Assembly: GCF_003634575.1 (NCBI RefSeq)
Contig: NZ_RBLJ01000003.1
Span: 248,001-312,000 of the forward strand
DNA length: 64,000 bases
Source: Photorhabdus asymbiotica
Lineage (GTDB): Bacteria; Pseudomonadota; Gammaproteobacteria; Enterobacterales; Enterobacteriaceae
Reading direction: 5' to 3'
The translations under genes and the position numbers were made by a program. The notes below the pieces were generated by a model, which was given only the letters and a program-made list of their open reading frames with translations, was not told the DNA's origin and did no database searches. Below, in pieces: positions 35,299-44,824 of this stretch (its first letter is position 1; each line of letters starts with the position of its first letter).

Positions 35299-36062
35299 AT
35301 ATTTCAATGACTTGGCAACAGTGGCTGCACGCCCCTAATAAACCCCCTGTTTTCTTTATGCTCAATTCATTGGCAGAACCTAACCCCGTTGCTCTGTTCT
35401 ATACTAACGACTGGGTGGAGCAAGCTTTTCCGCTGTATAGCTGTACGCCAATGGATCACTTGCTGGCACAAAGCCCTTGGCTGATTCAGCCCAAATTAGG
35501 TTCATTGTCCATCATAGGTCATTTGCTTGACAGCCACTCCCTGAGTGATAACAGCTGGGGCTGGGCTTATCGCAGTAATGATCCTTGGTCGCAACAGCTG
35601 AATCACTGGCGCTCACGTCAGCAGGTGATATTGCATGAGAAAAAGGTGATTCTGCGCAGTATGGACTCGCGGGTTTTCAGCCAATTATTACCGGCAATGA
35701 TCACGAGCGATTGGTCAGCATTTTTGACGCCAGTGAGTGAGTTAATGATCGATATGCCTGACTCCCAGTGGTATTCCCGCCCTGAAAATTGCGGTCAAAG
35801 TGGAAGTGAACAGCCCTTTGTCTTGGGTAATCATTTATGGCATACCTGGCATCAATCCGATTACGCCCTGAGAGGAATGTCATTCAGTATCTGTAATGAT
35901 CTGTGGGAACACCACGGTGGACTGGCTAAGAAACTGGATGAGCCAGAAGGAAAGTTACAAGAAAAGATTATCGATTGGCTAAAAGAGCATCGGGAAAACA
36001 AAGGTAACATTAGCAACCTTACCAGTGCCGATTACTTACACATGCTGAATGAAAACACTTGA
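35295..36062 (+). CDS. DUF4123 domain protein, T6SS effector adaptor
   Basis: A 255-residue protein with the DUF4123 pattern: QWLHAPNKPPVFFMLNSLA at the start, then LFYTNDWVEQAFPLY, SPWLIQP, GWAYRSNDPW near the middle, and HWRSRQQVILHEKKVILR. DUF4123 proteins are cytoplasmic adaptors (Tap/Tec family) that load specific effectors onto VgrG. They are normally upstream of their effector; here it is downstream of the lipase and immunity repeats, so the pairing is inferred. It may instead have served an effector gene that has since been lost. Confidence 0.82.
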   Translation: MNISMTWQQWLHAPNKPPVFFMLNSLAEPNPVALFYTNDWVEQAFPLYSCTPMDHLLAQSPWLIQPKLGSLSIIGHLLDSHSLSDNSWGWAYRSNDPWSQQLNHWRSRQQVILHEKKVILRSMDSRVFSQLLPAMITSDWSAFLTPVSELMIDMPDSQWYSRPENCGQSGSEQPFVLGNHLWHTWHQSDYALRGMSFSICNDLWEHHGGLAKKLDEPEGKLQEKIIDWLKEHRENKGNISNLTSADYLHMLNENT

Positions 36063-36115
36063 CATCCTCCCTGCCCTAAAGAGGGTGTCGCAAAAGGACG
36101 GGGTTTTACGGCGCA
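36061..36115. mobile_element. Possible IS200/IS605-type end remnant
   Basis: The stretch gacatcctccctgccc ... ggggttttacggcg resembles the transposon ends that flank tnpB genes of the IS200/IS605 group. No transposase or tnpB frame is present. A small hairpin can form around ccctaaagaggg. A weak call. Confidence 0.3.
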
Positions 36116-36502
36116 TCGGATAACCACGATATCCCCATATGCACAGGGAACACTTCACTCTCATTACTTAACTCTTTTCGATTATCGGTTTATCCCCGTA
36201 AATACGGGGAACCCTTTTACCCTGCCATCATCACAAAGCCTGAATCCGGTTGATCCCTGTGAACCTGAATAACTTTAGCACCCTATCGGAGTTTCCTCTC
36301 GGAGAGCAAAACCCTACAGGCCACAGGGAACACATTGCTATAGACAAAAATAGCTCTGTTTTTAGCGGTTTATCCCCGTCAGTACGAGGAACGAGTATAT
36401 CCCTGTTGTATCAAACGCTAACTGTTCGGTTTATCCCCGTAAGCACAGGGAACATTTTACCAAAACCAGAACACATCAGTATCAGTTCGGTTCATCCCCG
36501 TA

Positions 36503-36629
36503 TATACCCTTCATCCTTCAAGTTGCTGCTTTGTTGGCTGCTTTCACTCACCCCAGTCACAGAGTTATCTAGGCTCCTGGGGATTCGTTCACTTGCCACC
36601 GCGCTGCAACTCGAAATTTATTGGGTATA
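36503..36629. repeat. ERIC element inside a CRISPR repeat
   Basis: A 127-bp copy starts after cggttcatccccgta (36488-36502) and is followed by caagaaacg, the end of the same repeat. The insertion point is at a TA. Confidence 0.9.
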
Positions 36630-36829
36630 CAAGAAACGTTTATTAGTACTTTTAGCCTAACATCCAAAACCGTTTATCCTCATAGTACAAGGAACACTGA
36701 TTGCTGCTTCATTACATCTCTGTTGCTGTCCGGTTCATCCCGCAGAAACAGGAACGAAGGGAAAACAAATCAGAAGTGTCATTTTCATACGGTTTATCCC
36801 CGAAAGTACAGGGAACATTTCTTTAACCT

Positions 36830-36956
36830 TATACCCTTCATCCTTCAAGTTGCTGCTTTGTTGGCTGCTTTCACTCACCCCAGTCACAGAGTTATCTAGG
36901 CTTCTGGGGATTCGTTCACTTGCCGCCGCGCTGCAACTCGAAATCTATTGGATATA
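36830..36956. repeat. ERIC element inside a CRISPR spacer
   Basis: A 127-bp copy lies between 36819-36829 (11 bp) and 36957-36975 (19 bp) of one spacer. 11+19+2 (one TA) is 32, the normal spacer length of this array. Confidence 0.92.
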
Positions 36957-37311
36957 TACTATTTAGAGCACTACTCGGTTCATCCCCGTGAAAACAGGGA
37001 ACATTTAGTGAGCAAAATAAAGCATCACTCTTGACGCGGTTTATCCCCGTAACGACGAGGAACACCTCAGAAAAATGACCGACCCATTTTAAATACTCTG
37101 GTTTACCCCCGCAAATACAAGGAACATTCACATTATCTCATTGATAAGATTTATCGAGTTTGGTCCATCCCCGTCAGTACAAGGAACATTACTTCACGTT
37201 ATCTCTTAACTCGTTAAGTATAGTGGTTTATCCCATTGAGCACAGGGAATACATTCTTTCTGGTCCGAATGTACACAGAGCTTATGTTCATCCCCGCTAG
37301 CGCGAGGAACG

Positions 37312-37435
37312 TGGTAATCATTTTACCGATGCTTTTTAGAATAGCGACTAATTCCTGCTCTATCAAGGAAATCGCAACGTTAATATGTTTATTCCAACGA
37401 AGATTATTGAATTACGATCTTCAATAAACATGCCA
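37312..37435 (-). promoter_or_regulatory. Probable leader of the type I-E array
   Basis: A 124-bp AT-rich stretch between the last repeat and the end of casE. In E. coli-type loci, cas1 and cas2 would stand between casE and the leader; here there is no room for them. Confidence 0.55.
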
Positions 37436-38110
37436 TTATACTGTTCTGATTAACATTAATCCGCATCCCATAGCCTTAGCCCGACCAAACCCCTTTGCAT
37501 ACTGAGCCAAATATAAATCACTATTAGTAACGGTCAGCAGACCTTGAAAATCGACGCTGGAAAATTGTATCTTCTGCCCTTTCTTTTTTACGCTTCGATG
37601 CTGGGTATAACCTTCAACATCCAGTAAATCATCAAACTGAACACCCCATTTCTGCATACGACGATTATTCAGGAGCCAATTACGGGCAGCATCCTCCATC
37701 ATGTCCTTTATTTTTTTCTGTTCAGTTTCCCCTCTCTGCCTTGCCTGAAACTTAGCATGCATCAAGACGTCATGACGCCGACGTTTTCCAGAAGGCTCGA
37801 AAGTACAGATTGTCGGATTGACACGTAATTTGAATGCTAAACGTTGTCCCTCTTTTAACAGTGGATAAAATGCTTTCGTTTGAACATCGAATAATGGTGA
37901 TTCAACTTGCGGTGAAGTTTTGGACAAAACATAGAATACCGGTAATCCTATTATTCCAATTTCTTCCCGAAATAAAAATTGACGTTTTTCATCTTCTGAA
38001 AATAACTTCCATAACAATTGATGAGAAGTATAAACGCCATTTCCACCAAGTTTTGCCAATATATTTGCAGTCTCACTTGATTGTCGGAGCATAATCTTAG
38101 ATAGATACAT
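37436..38110 (-). CDS. casE: Type I-E CRISPR endoribonuclease Cas6e
   Basis: A 224-residue Cas6e, which cuts pre-crRNA within repeats and stays bound to the 3' hairpin in Cascade. The ATG at 38110 (MYLSKIMLR) is preferred over the longer frame because it gives a 14-base overlap with casD, as in other I-E operons. The catalytic histidine is probably H30 in YTSHQLLWKLF. The C-terminal glycine-rich loop is GFGRAKAMGCGLMLI. It is the last cas gene of the operon, followed by the array with no cas1 or cas2. Confidence 0.93.
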   Translation of the reverse strand: MYLSKIMLRQSSETANILAKLGGNGVYTSHQLLWKLFSEDEKRQFLFREEIGIIGLPVFYVLSKTSPQVESPLFDVQTKAFYPLLKEGQRLAFKLRVNPTICTFEPSGKRRRHDVLMHAKFQARQRGETEQKKIKDMMEDAARNWLLNNRRMQKWGVQFDDLLDVEGYTQHRSVKKKGQKIQFSSVDFQGLLTVTNSDLYLAQYAKGFGRAKAMGCGLMLIRTV

Positions 38111-38843
38111 CAACACCCTCCTCAACAGAAAGTTGATACATAATACGTTGCCTGAATTGCCAACGCCCTCGATTAATCGGCTCATCCCAAGGATGGTTTA
38201 TCAAGATATTTCTAGCGATCATTTCATCTTTATTCCCTTCCCAAAAATAAGTAACAAAGCCATTCGCTCTCAGCCATGATTTATCTTCTTTATCAGAGTG
38301 AGTCAGCGGTGGAAAAGGCGTATCTAATGCAGCCTTTAATTTCGATGATTTAATCAATTTAGGACAAAGAGGTAAAGCTGGCGGGCAAGATTTACGTCCA
38401 AGATACAAAACAAATACCGGTTTAAGTAAAGCATCCCGCAATTGTTCAAGAGTAAGAGAAGCATGCCTCGTTAATGAAATAGCAACTACCCAAATACCAT
38501 CACAACGATAATCCCGATTCGATAATATGGTATTCAGTTTATTTACACTTAATTCACTTTTACGGCTCTGATGAACAACATTATTATCGTGAGTCGGGAC
38601 TTGTGTCGTATGATAATCACGTATTAAAAAACCGGGAACAATTTGTTTAATTGCTATCAATACACTTTTTTGTAATTTTGCTAATTCAGATTCATTATCT
38701 CGTCGAATCCCTAATGCCGCCCCCAATAATCCCAAAATTGCAGAGCGGCCAGGATACAATTCCGTTAACCTCTCCCCTCCAATCGCAGGCTGTCCCCAGC
38801 TTGCCATAGGGCCATATAATCGGAAGACTAAATATGCTTTCAT
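38097..38843 (-). CDS. casD: Type I-E Cascade subunit Cas5e
   Basis: A 248-residue Cas5e, which binds the 5' handle of the crRNA in Cascade. The start MKAYLVFRLYGPMASWGQPA is the typical Cas5 beginning and has a strong ribosome site (ggggggcag), so the ATG at 38843 is chosen over an upstream one at 38855. GRSAILGLLGAALGI follows, then VHQSRKSELSVNKL. It lies 11 bases downstream of casC and overlaps casE by 14 bases. Confidence 0.93.
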   Translation of the reverse strand: MKAYLVFRLYGPMASWGQPAIGGERLTELYPGRSAILGLLGAALGIRRDNESELAKLQKSVLIAIKQIVPGFLIRDYHTTQVPTHDNNVVHQSRKSELSVNKLNTILSNRDYRCDGIWVVAISLTRHASLTLEQLRDALLKPVFVLYLGRKSCPPALPLCPKLIKSSKLKAALDTPFPPLTHSDKEDKSWLRANGFVTYFWEGNKDEMIARNILINHPWDEPINRGRWQFRQRIMYQLSVEEGVDVSI

Positions 38844-38854
38844 TCTGCCCCCCA

Positions 38855-39889
38855 TTACTGCACCACAAATTCAAGCAGTTCAGCCAAACGCCCTTCCCCT
38901 GTAAATGCGTTAAATTTATATCGCTTATCCGCGCAATCACCATAAACCTTATCAATATTTTGCATCTGCTTTTCCAATGCATTAATTGCAGAAGGACCTA
39001 GATCACTGTCATTTATCGGTTTTAAAAATGCGACAGATAAAGAACGGGGTTGCTGTTCTCCTTTTTCAGCAAGAGCAAAACTGGCATAAGCGCGAGAAGC
39101 GAAACTATTTTGTTTACCCGTTGGCGATATTTTTATAGCGGCTTCTGTCAATGCTTTAATCGCTTTATTAGCAAGCACTTCATCACCGCCTAAATTCTCT
39201 ATTAATTGCGTTTTATTAATACAGACATAGCTGTAAAACAGTGCAGCCGCAAAACCCGACTCCCCTATATGGGCTGAACCAGTATCTGATTTACCATCAT
39301 TTAAATCATCCACCGCTGTAAAATAATCATCTTCAACGACAACACTATGTACACTAATTGCATGAGCAACCTGGCAAGCCGCTTCGACGTTAAATGCAGG
39401 ACTTGAAGCTAACATTCGACCAAACAAGGCAATATCTACCGCCGTTTGCTCAGCTTTTAACAAATTAAGTTCTTCGGATGTCGGCGCTCGGTTTTCTTGC
39501 GCCAATATAGCAACCAGCGACATAACAGACCGTTGCTCTGCCGGGCTGATATGTGCCAATTGTTCAATTTCTAACGCATCTTTTTTCGTTTTTCCAAAAA
39601 CACCCGCAATCGTTGAAGCTAATGCCTTAGCCGATTTTTCTTTCACGCCGGCACTGAGCAAGGCTTCAAATACCTTAATACCAAAACGCTTTGTGCGAAT
39701 ACCAATATTCTCTGATAACGCTTGCTCAAATAATTCAGAAGTACGCCAGTGACGTTTCAAACTTTGAGAACTCACACGTAAACGTTCAAATCCCCCCATT
39801 TTGGCTGTTTTAGGGCGACCTAAATCATCACGATTAAGGTTAGATGGCGCATAGGAAGTTAACAGGTGTAATTGAATAAACTGACTCAT
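38855..39889 (-). CDS. casC: Type I-E Cascade backbone subunit Cas7e
   Basis: A 344-residue Cas7e, six copies of which form the Cascade backbone along the crRNA. Typical features are the start QLHLLTSYAPSNLNRDDLG followed by RLRVSSQSLKRHWR, the RNA-binding region, and DVALFGRMLAS-like DIALFGRML near residue 155. The C-terminus is LLEFVVQ. The frame is intact. It follows casB by about 20 bases. Confidence 0.94.
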   Translation of the reverse strand: MSQFIQLHLLTSYAPSNLNRDDLGRPKTAKMGGFERLRVSSQSLKRHWRTSELFEQALSENIGIRTKRFGIKVFEALLSAGVKEKSAKALASTIAGVFGKTKKDALEIEQLAHISPAEQRSVMSLVAILAQENRAPTSEELNLLKAEQTAVDIALFGRMLASSPAFNVEAACQVAHAISVHSVVVEDDYFTAVDDLNDGKSDTGSAHIGESGFAAALFYSYVCINKTQLIENLGGDEVLANKAIKALTEAAIKISPTGKQNSFASRAYASFALAEKGEQQPRSLSVAFLKPINDSDLGPSAINALEKQMQNIDKVYGDCADKRYKFNAFTGEGRLAELLEFVVQ

Positions 39890-39909
39890 AATAATTATCC
39901 CAGAATTAA

Positions 39910-40491
39910 TTAACGAAAATCTGATAAATCAATCGATTTGCCGCTTGCAGCACGGTAATAATCCATAACCCATTTCACATTGATACGCTTATCTGCCCTA
40001 CATGGCTGTAATTGTCCATATTCAGCAAACCATTCTTCAATATCCTGAGCCAAAGCCAGAACAGAAATATTACCTTTTACTTGCTGTAGAATTCGACGTA
40101 ATCGGCGTAATAATTCATTAGGCGTTTTAGCACTTTGTAATTGTGAAAATCTCAATTCACTGACAACCGATTTATTTCCTCCACCTTTCCTACCTGCTGC
40201 TACCCCCAACTTTATGTTACTGTTACTTCTAACATAAACTAATGCGACCGCTATCATCGCCCAATATTCTATTTTTACCGGATTACTAGATAAACTAATT
40301 TCATCAGGTAAGTGGAGCCATAAATCGCGAAAGCCTTCAGTTAACATGGCCATTTCGATATTTTCACAGCGCTTCAGTTGAGCTTTATAAGTAGAAGGTG
40401 CCGGAGTAATACCTTTCTCTTTTAATTGTTCTGGTGATAAAAACATGCTTTGCCACCAGCGCAACAATATGATTTCAATTTTACAGTCCAT
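39910..40491 (-). CDS. casB: Type I-E Cascade small subunit Cse2 (Cas11)
   Basis: A 193-residue Cse2, present as a dimer on the belly of Cascade, where it contacts the target DNA strand. The C-terminal region LLRRLRRILQQVKGNISVLALAQDIEEW (in parts: LLRRLRRILQQ and LALAQDIEEW) and WVMDYYR are family hallmarks; the central part is basic. It starts 9 bases after casA with ribosome site ggaag. No frame damage. Confidence 0.9.
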   Translation of the reverse strand: MDCKIEIILLRWWQSMFLSPEQLKEKGITPAPSTYKAQLKRCENIEMAMLTEGFRDLWLHLPDEISLSSNPVKIEYWAMIAVALVYVRSNSNIKLGVAAGRKGGGNKSVVSELRFSQLQSAKTPNELLRRLRRILQQVKGNISVLALAQDIEEWFAEYGQLQPCRADKRINVKWVMDYYRAASGKSIDLSDFR

Positions 40492-40499
40492 GACTCTTC

Positions 40500-42092
40500 C
40501 TATTTACCAGATTGAATATGGTTATTGGAAATAAATATTTTGATCTCTCTTAAAGCATTCTGGCCATACAACCCCATCATTAACTGCTGACGCGCTTTGA
40601 TACGTCTCGCGACTGAACGCTCATTGCCAAGCACAGATAATTCAATATGTTCATCAAATAAATCTCTACAAAGATGGCACAAGGTATTGAGCCAATGTTC
40701 GGCTTGCTCAGGAGTAAGAATAGGCTTCTTTTGTTTTGCATTATCGATAAGTTGATAAGCGATTGAAAAGAATAAAGACTCACTGCGTTGCCAAAAAATC
40801 AGGTCAATAAAAGCAATATCGCCTTTTACATCAATAGGCTTTTCAAACCAAGCCGCTTTTATCTGGTTTCGGCATAGCCAAATTACATTGGTTGCCAGCT
40901 TTTGTAATTCTTTGACTTGATTCAGAACCTGTTCTTGTTGTTCCGGTAAGACAAAAAATAATGGCATAGAGACAGAATACCAGCAACGTGCTTTCATATT
41001 ATCCATATCGTAGCCAAACACCCACAAACGAGGCATTACACTTTGTAGTTCAGTAAAATCACGACATAAAGCATAAAAATGGCTTACTACAGGCGCACAA
41101 CGTTGTCCTCTATCCCGATGGCTAAAAACCAAAATATCCCAGATTTTATATGTCACCCCTCCCGGTTGGCCTTTCAGAGATAACTGTTCTGTTGGTCTTT
41201 TAGTATCCCATTTATAAGGTGTTAACGGATGAACCCAATTACCGGAGTAATTGCCACCATAGTTTTGTGCACGATATTCAGAAACAGTCAACGCAGAACA
41301 CTTACCTGAAACTTTGCAAACTTGCTTATTCTTCATTACAACAAGACGTATACGTCTCGGCATCGCCCAATACATATGTAAAGGATGAACATCCGCAGCA
41401 CAAATTTCCGTCCCTTGCTCAACACTCACTTTTGTTGGTGCTAACCAAGGAAAAACTTGGGCACTCGTCAAATCAGGCTCCGCATAATGCCATTCGCTGC
41501 GATTAATGACGTTTAACCATAGTTTTCGCCATAACGTTACATCATGTTGTGGCAGCAATAATGTGGTTAATGGTCCTCCGCCCCGTAATCCAACACGGTG
41601 CCCCGATCCCCCCGACGGCGCATTAATTTGTAAGGTAAAAAGTGCCAATGCTGCCATTTCAAGAGACATCACATCCCCAACACCTCGTTTAATAAAATGA
41701 TCCGTATTAAGTTTTAAACCATTAGCTCCCGGTGCTTCAATTAATAGCCCAGCAACGGTGGTTGATTTTATTTTTCGCAGCGGATCAAAATCCTGCATAA
41801 AAAGAGGCCCTGTACCAGTAACATTAAAAGCATGTACAACTTTATTAAAAGCTTGTTGTAATGTTTTCTTATCAGGTGATACTTGATACAGAGAATGCCA
41901 TTGATATTTATCTTTCGGCGCAAAAACAGTTTGCAATAAACCAATAGCAAATTGGTAAGCAGCTCCTTGAAAATCAGCTCGCGGTAACGCAAAGTCCATA
42001 ACATCATGATCACATATCGCATTCATAGGCAGTATTTTTTCACTACCATCACGTAAGCGGAAAGGTAACCACGGGTCCTGAACTAAGTTCAT
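40500..42092 (-). CDS. casA: Type I-E Cascade large subunit Cse1 (Cas8e)
   Basis: A 530-residue Cse1, which recognises the PAM, opens the DNA and recruits Cas3. The N-terminus MNLVQDPWLPFRLRDG is characteristic, followed by PRADFQGAAYQFAIGLLQ and GLRGGGPLTTLLLP, which carries the glycine-rich loop. The C-terminal four-helix bundle region ends with RQQLMMGLYGQNAL. Length is near the family norm (about 500). It lies 14 bases downstream of cas3. Confidence 0.93.
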   Translation of the reverse strand: MNLVQDPWLPFRLRDGSEKILPMNAICDHDVMDFALPRADFQGAAYQFAIGLLQTVFAPKDKYQWHSLYQVSPDKKTLQQAFNKVVHAFNVTGTGPLFMQDFDPLRKIKSTTVAGLLIEAPGANGLKLNTDHFIKRGVGDVMSLEMAALALFTLQINAPSGGSGHRVGLRGGGPLTTLLLPQHDVTLWRKLWLNVINRSEWHYAEPDLTSAQVFPWLAPTKVSVEQGTEICAADVHPLHMYWAMPRRIRLVVMKNKQVCKVSGKCSALTVSEYRAQNYGGNYSGNWVHPLTPYKWDTKRPTEQLSLKGQPGGVTYKIWDILVFSHRDRGQRCAPVVSHFYALCRDFTELQSVMPRLWVFGYDMDNMKARCWYSVSMPLFFVLPEQQEQVLNQVKELQKLATNVIWLCRNQIKAAWFEKPIDVKGDIAFIDLIFWQRSESLFFSIAYQLIDNAKQKKPILTPEQAEHWLNTLCHLCRDLFDEHIELSVLGNERSVARRIKARQQLMMGLYGQNALREIKIFISNNHIQSGK

Positions 42093-42106
42093 AACGCCTC
42101 CTGCTT

Positions 42107-44824
42107 TTATTTTTTACAAAAGCCTATTGTTGAAAAATAAGTAAAATTCGGATCTTTTTCTGGCAACCAAGGTTGCAAGTATTTAATTTGATGGTATCGC
42201 TGTTGCAATCTATTGAGCGCCGGAATTAATTTAGTCGGAATTCGGGCTAATTTATCCGCATATTTATTTTTAGATAATTTAACCGTACTTAATGGCACTG
42301 AAAACTCAGCCGCATTTACCCATGGTACGAGTTGTCCCGAATCGGTCTGTCTAAGTAATAACACCTCAACAGTTTCAATATCGCAGTAGCGCGTATTAAT
42401 ACCTGAATTATCTTCATACCAACTGTCCGCACTTCGATCACAGTAACCATATAACTGCCATTGCAACCAATAAGATTTAGCTTTAGCTGCCTGACTTCGC
42501 TCTTCGCCAATTAATTCATCTTCTCGATGTCTTAGCGCTTCAGGTATTTGTTCATCATCGTAACCATAAACTGCTTCAATTAATTGGCGGGCATCCGTAG
42601 GCATACGTATTGCCCCTAATTTTCTCAATACTCGCATGCCTAACCACAAACGTGCCGGAGATCGATAAACATATTGTGTATTACGGAAATTATGGCTTAA
42701 CCAATCTGATTCAGGATTTTCCTTCCAGTTAGGAGCATGGACAAAGAGTACTGGAGCAGAGCGTGAGTCTTTAATGCCATGTTGATAAATACCATCACTA
42801 TCACGCGTATGGCGATGTAAACGTCCAGATCGCTGAATCAGATCATCGATAGGACAAATATCTGAAATCATAACATCGGCATCAGTATCTAAACTTTCCT
42901 GAAACACTCGCGTAGCAATTAACGCCTTGCCCCGACGCATCTCACCATAGCTATTTTTACCAAAGATCGTCAGCACACGACTTTCAATTTCTTTTCGATG
43001 TTGCAGTACAAATCGGCTATGAAATAATAAGCAACGCTCAGGTTCAGTGAGCAAATTTCGCAACGCTTGATAAGCTTCGATTGCATCATCTACTGTATTC
43101 CGAATCCAAACTACGCATTGCCCTTGTACAATTGCGGCCAATACTTTTTCAACACAACTTCCAAAGCTATTTAAGAACTCGACCTTAACTTCCCGATTAA
43201 CGTCTTTTCGACTCGATAATGGTTGTTCAATAATGGGTGCTACAAGGTTTAAATCTATTTTTGTTGCTAGCGGGAAATCAATTTTTCGCAGTAATTGAGA
43301 ATTCAATCCACCCGTATTCAACCAAATATCCGCTAAACGTTGACGCTGTTTAAGGGTCAGTGTTGCTGTTAATAAAATAGCCGAACCACCCTGATAAAGG
43401 TGCAACGCTAATAAATTTTCCAGTAAATTAAACATAAATTCATCAGCAGCATGGACTTCATCAACGATTAATACCTTGTGATTAAGCCCCAATAATCTCA
43501 ATGATTGATGACGCCTTGGTAATACAGCCAATAATGCTTGATCAATGGTTCCGATACCAATAGGCGCTAACAGTGCTTTTTTACGTGAGTCTGCTAACCA
43601 CTGACTACACAGCGCTGAAGCCGTGATATCTTTTTTACCATCTCTGCTATCCGTATATCCTGAGACCAAAGCAGCGGCACGAAATTGCTCATTCATCCTC
43701 CGTACATCATGAGCCAAAACAATATTTGGCCCGCTACCATCTTGTGTCGATAGCATTTGTTGATAATGCTCAACCACTCGGTTAAACATTGCATCGGATG
43801 TCGCCATACTAGGCAGACCGAAATAAAAACCATCAGCAGCTTTTGCTTGCATCAAACGATGTGTGAGCGCTAATGCCGCTTCTGTCTTTCCTGCCCCTGA
43901 TACATCTTCCAAAATGAATAATTGGGGAGAATTATCTATTGGTATTGATTCAGCCCATTGTTGCAAAGGAGTTGCGGCAAACCCGTAATATTCTTGTATG
44001 GAAATAAATGGTTTTACTATTGGCACCTTACCTAATTCTGTCGCCAGAACCGCTTTTTTTGCCACTATTTGCGCATATTGCCAATAATCCGTTAATGGCA
44101 TAGGTTCAGACTGATATTTAAAATAGTGATTATCAGAACCAATCCAATCCGCCAATACCGTAATACCGGCAAACTGCCAACTCACTTGCTCTAATCGTCG
44201 TCGCCATTCTTTAGATTGTAGTTTTTCAATAGGAAACTCAGGTTGTAATAATTCAATTAAATGATGAGTAAAGAGTGTAGCAGCATTGAAGTTATGAGGT
44301 TCAGTAAAACGTTTAATCGTTTTATAGTCTGTTTTATCAATTGGCTGGCCATGATGTCCTAACACACAATCCATGAACACCATTAAGGTATCAAGCATTT
44401 CTTGCTGCTCTCCTTGCTCAATACCTTCAATATTAACGAGTCTCTTAAGTAACTGAGTTTTGATATTTTCCCAAAAATATAACCCCAGACGAGCATGGCT
44501 AAAATAACGGCCATTATATTTCTTCAAGCAATAGGGTTTAAACAGACCGACTGCTTGATGGGAAAACAATCTTTGAAAAGCAGACGCAAATTTACCAATA
44601 TCGTGCAAAGCTAATACAAAAGAGGCTATGCTTTGTAATTGCTTCGCAGATAATGCCAGAAAACTAGCAAGATCTTTGGTCAATGATCTTTCTAAAGAAA
44701 GTAGCTCTATTCCTACCGCAGCCACATCCAAACAATGATAGGGAAGTAGATGATAATCTGCATTATTAGCCTCTGGCTCTTGCTTCGACTTACCCCAGTA
44801 TTGAAAATAAATTGGTATTTCCAT
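42107..44824 (-). CDS. cas3: CRISPR-associated helicase/nuclease Cas3
   Basis: A 905-residue Cas3, the nuclease-helicase recruited by Cascade to degrade target DNA. The HD nuclease domain is N-terminal: VLALHDIGKFASAFQ and later LGHHGQP. The SF2 helicase part has Walker A SGAGKTEAALAL (about residue 310) and the DEVH box DEVHAADEFMF (about residue 454), then ILLTATLTLKQR and QRSGRLHRH. All motifs look intact, so interference should be possible although acquisition genes are lacking. First gene of the operon; its promoter should lie right of 44824. Confidence 0.95.
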   Translation of the reverse strand: MEIPIYFQYWGKSKQEPEANNADYHLLPYHCLDVAAVGIELLSLERSLTKDLASFLALSAKQLQSIASFVLALHDIGKFASAFQRLFSHQAVGLFKPYCLKKYNGRYFSHARLGLYFWENIKTQLLKRLVNIEGIEQGEQQEMLDTLMVFMDCVLGHHGQPIDKTDYKTIKRFTEPHNFNAATLFTHHLIELLQPEFPIEKLQSKEWRRRLEQVSWQFAGITVLADWIGSDNHYFKYQSEPMPLTDYWQYAQIVAKKAVLATELGKVPIVKPFISIQEYYGFAATPLQQWAESIPIDNSPQLFILEDVSGAGKTEAALALTHRLMQAKAADGFYFGLPSMATSDAMFNRVVEHYQQMLSTQDGSGPNIVLAHDVRRMNEQFRAAALVSGYTDSRDGKKDITASALCSQWLADSRKKALLAPIGIGTIDQALLAVLPRRHQSLRLLGLNHKVLIVDEVHAADEFMFNLLENLLALHLYQGGSAILLTATLTLKQRQRLADIWLNTGGLNSQLLRKIDFPLATKIDLNLVAPIIEQPLSSRKDVNREVKVEFLNSFGSCVEKVLAAIVQGQCVVWIRNTVDDAIEAYQALRNLLTEPERCLLFHSRFVLQHRKEIESRVLTIFGKNSYGEMRRGKALIATRVFQESLDTDADVMISDICPIDDLIQRSGRLHRHTRDSDGIYQHGIKDSRSAPVLFVHAPNWKENPESDWLSHNFRNTQYVYRSPARLWLGMRVLRKLGAIRMPTDARQLIEAVYGYDDEQIPEALRHREDELIGEERSQAAKAKSYWLQWQLYGYCDRSADSWYEDNSGINTRYCDIETVEVLLLRQTDSGQLVPWVNAAEFSVPLSTVKLSKNKYADKLARIPTKLIPALNRLQQRYHQIKYLQPWLPEKDPNFTYFSTIGFCKK

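Larger units (their letters stand above)
36127..37311 (-). CRISPR. Degenerate type I-E CRISPR array with two ERIC insertions
   Basis: About 16 copies of a 29-bp type I-E repeat (cggtttatccccg ... cagggaacac) start near 36127, 36186, 36247, 36305, 36366, 36427, 36488, 36670, 36731, 36790, 36976, 37037, 37099, 37161, 37224 and 37283. Spacers are 32 bp where measurable (36456-36487, 37005-37036), up to 34 elsewhere. Most repeats carry different mutations, worst at the left, leader-distal end. The reverse strand (ending ATAAACCG) is the crRNA sense, so transcription runs leftwards, the same way as the cas genes. One repeat and one spacer are split by ERIC elements. Confidence 0.92.

Noticed and set aside
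37834-38094. + strand frame opposite casE
   Set aside because: Shadow of casE; no independent support.
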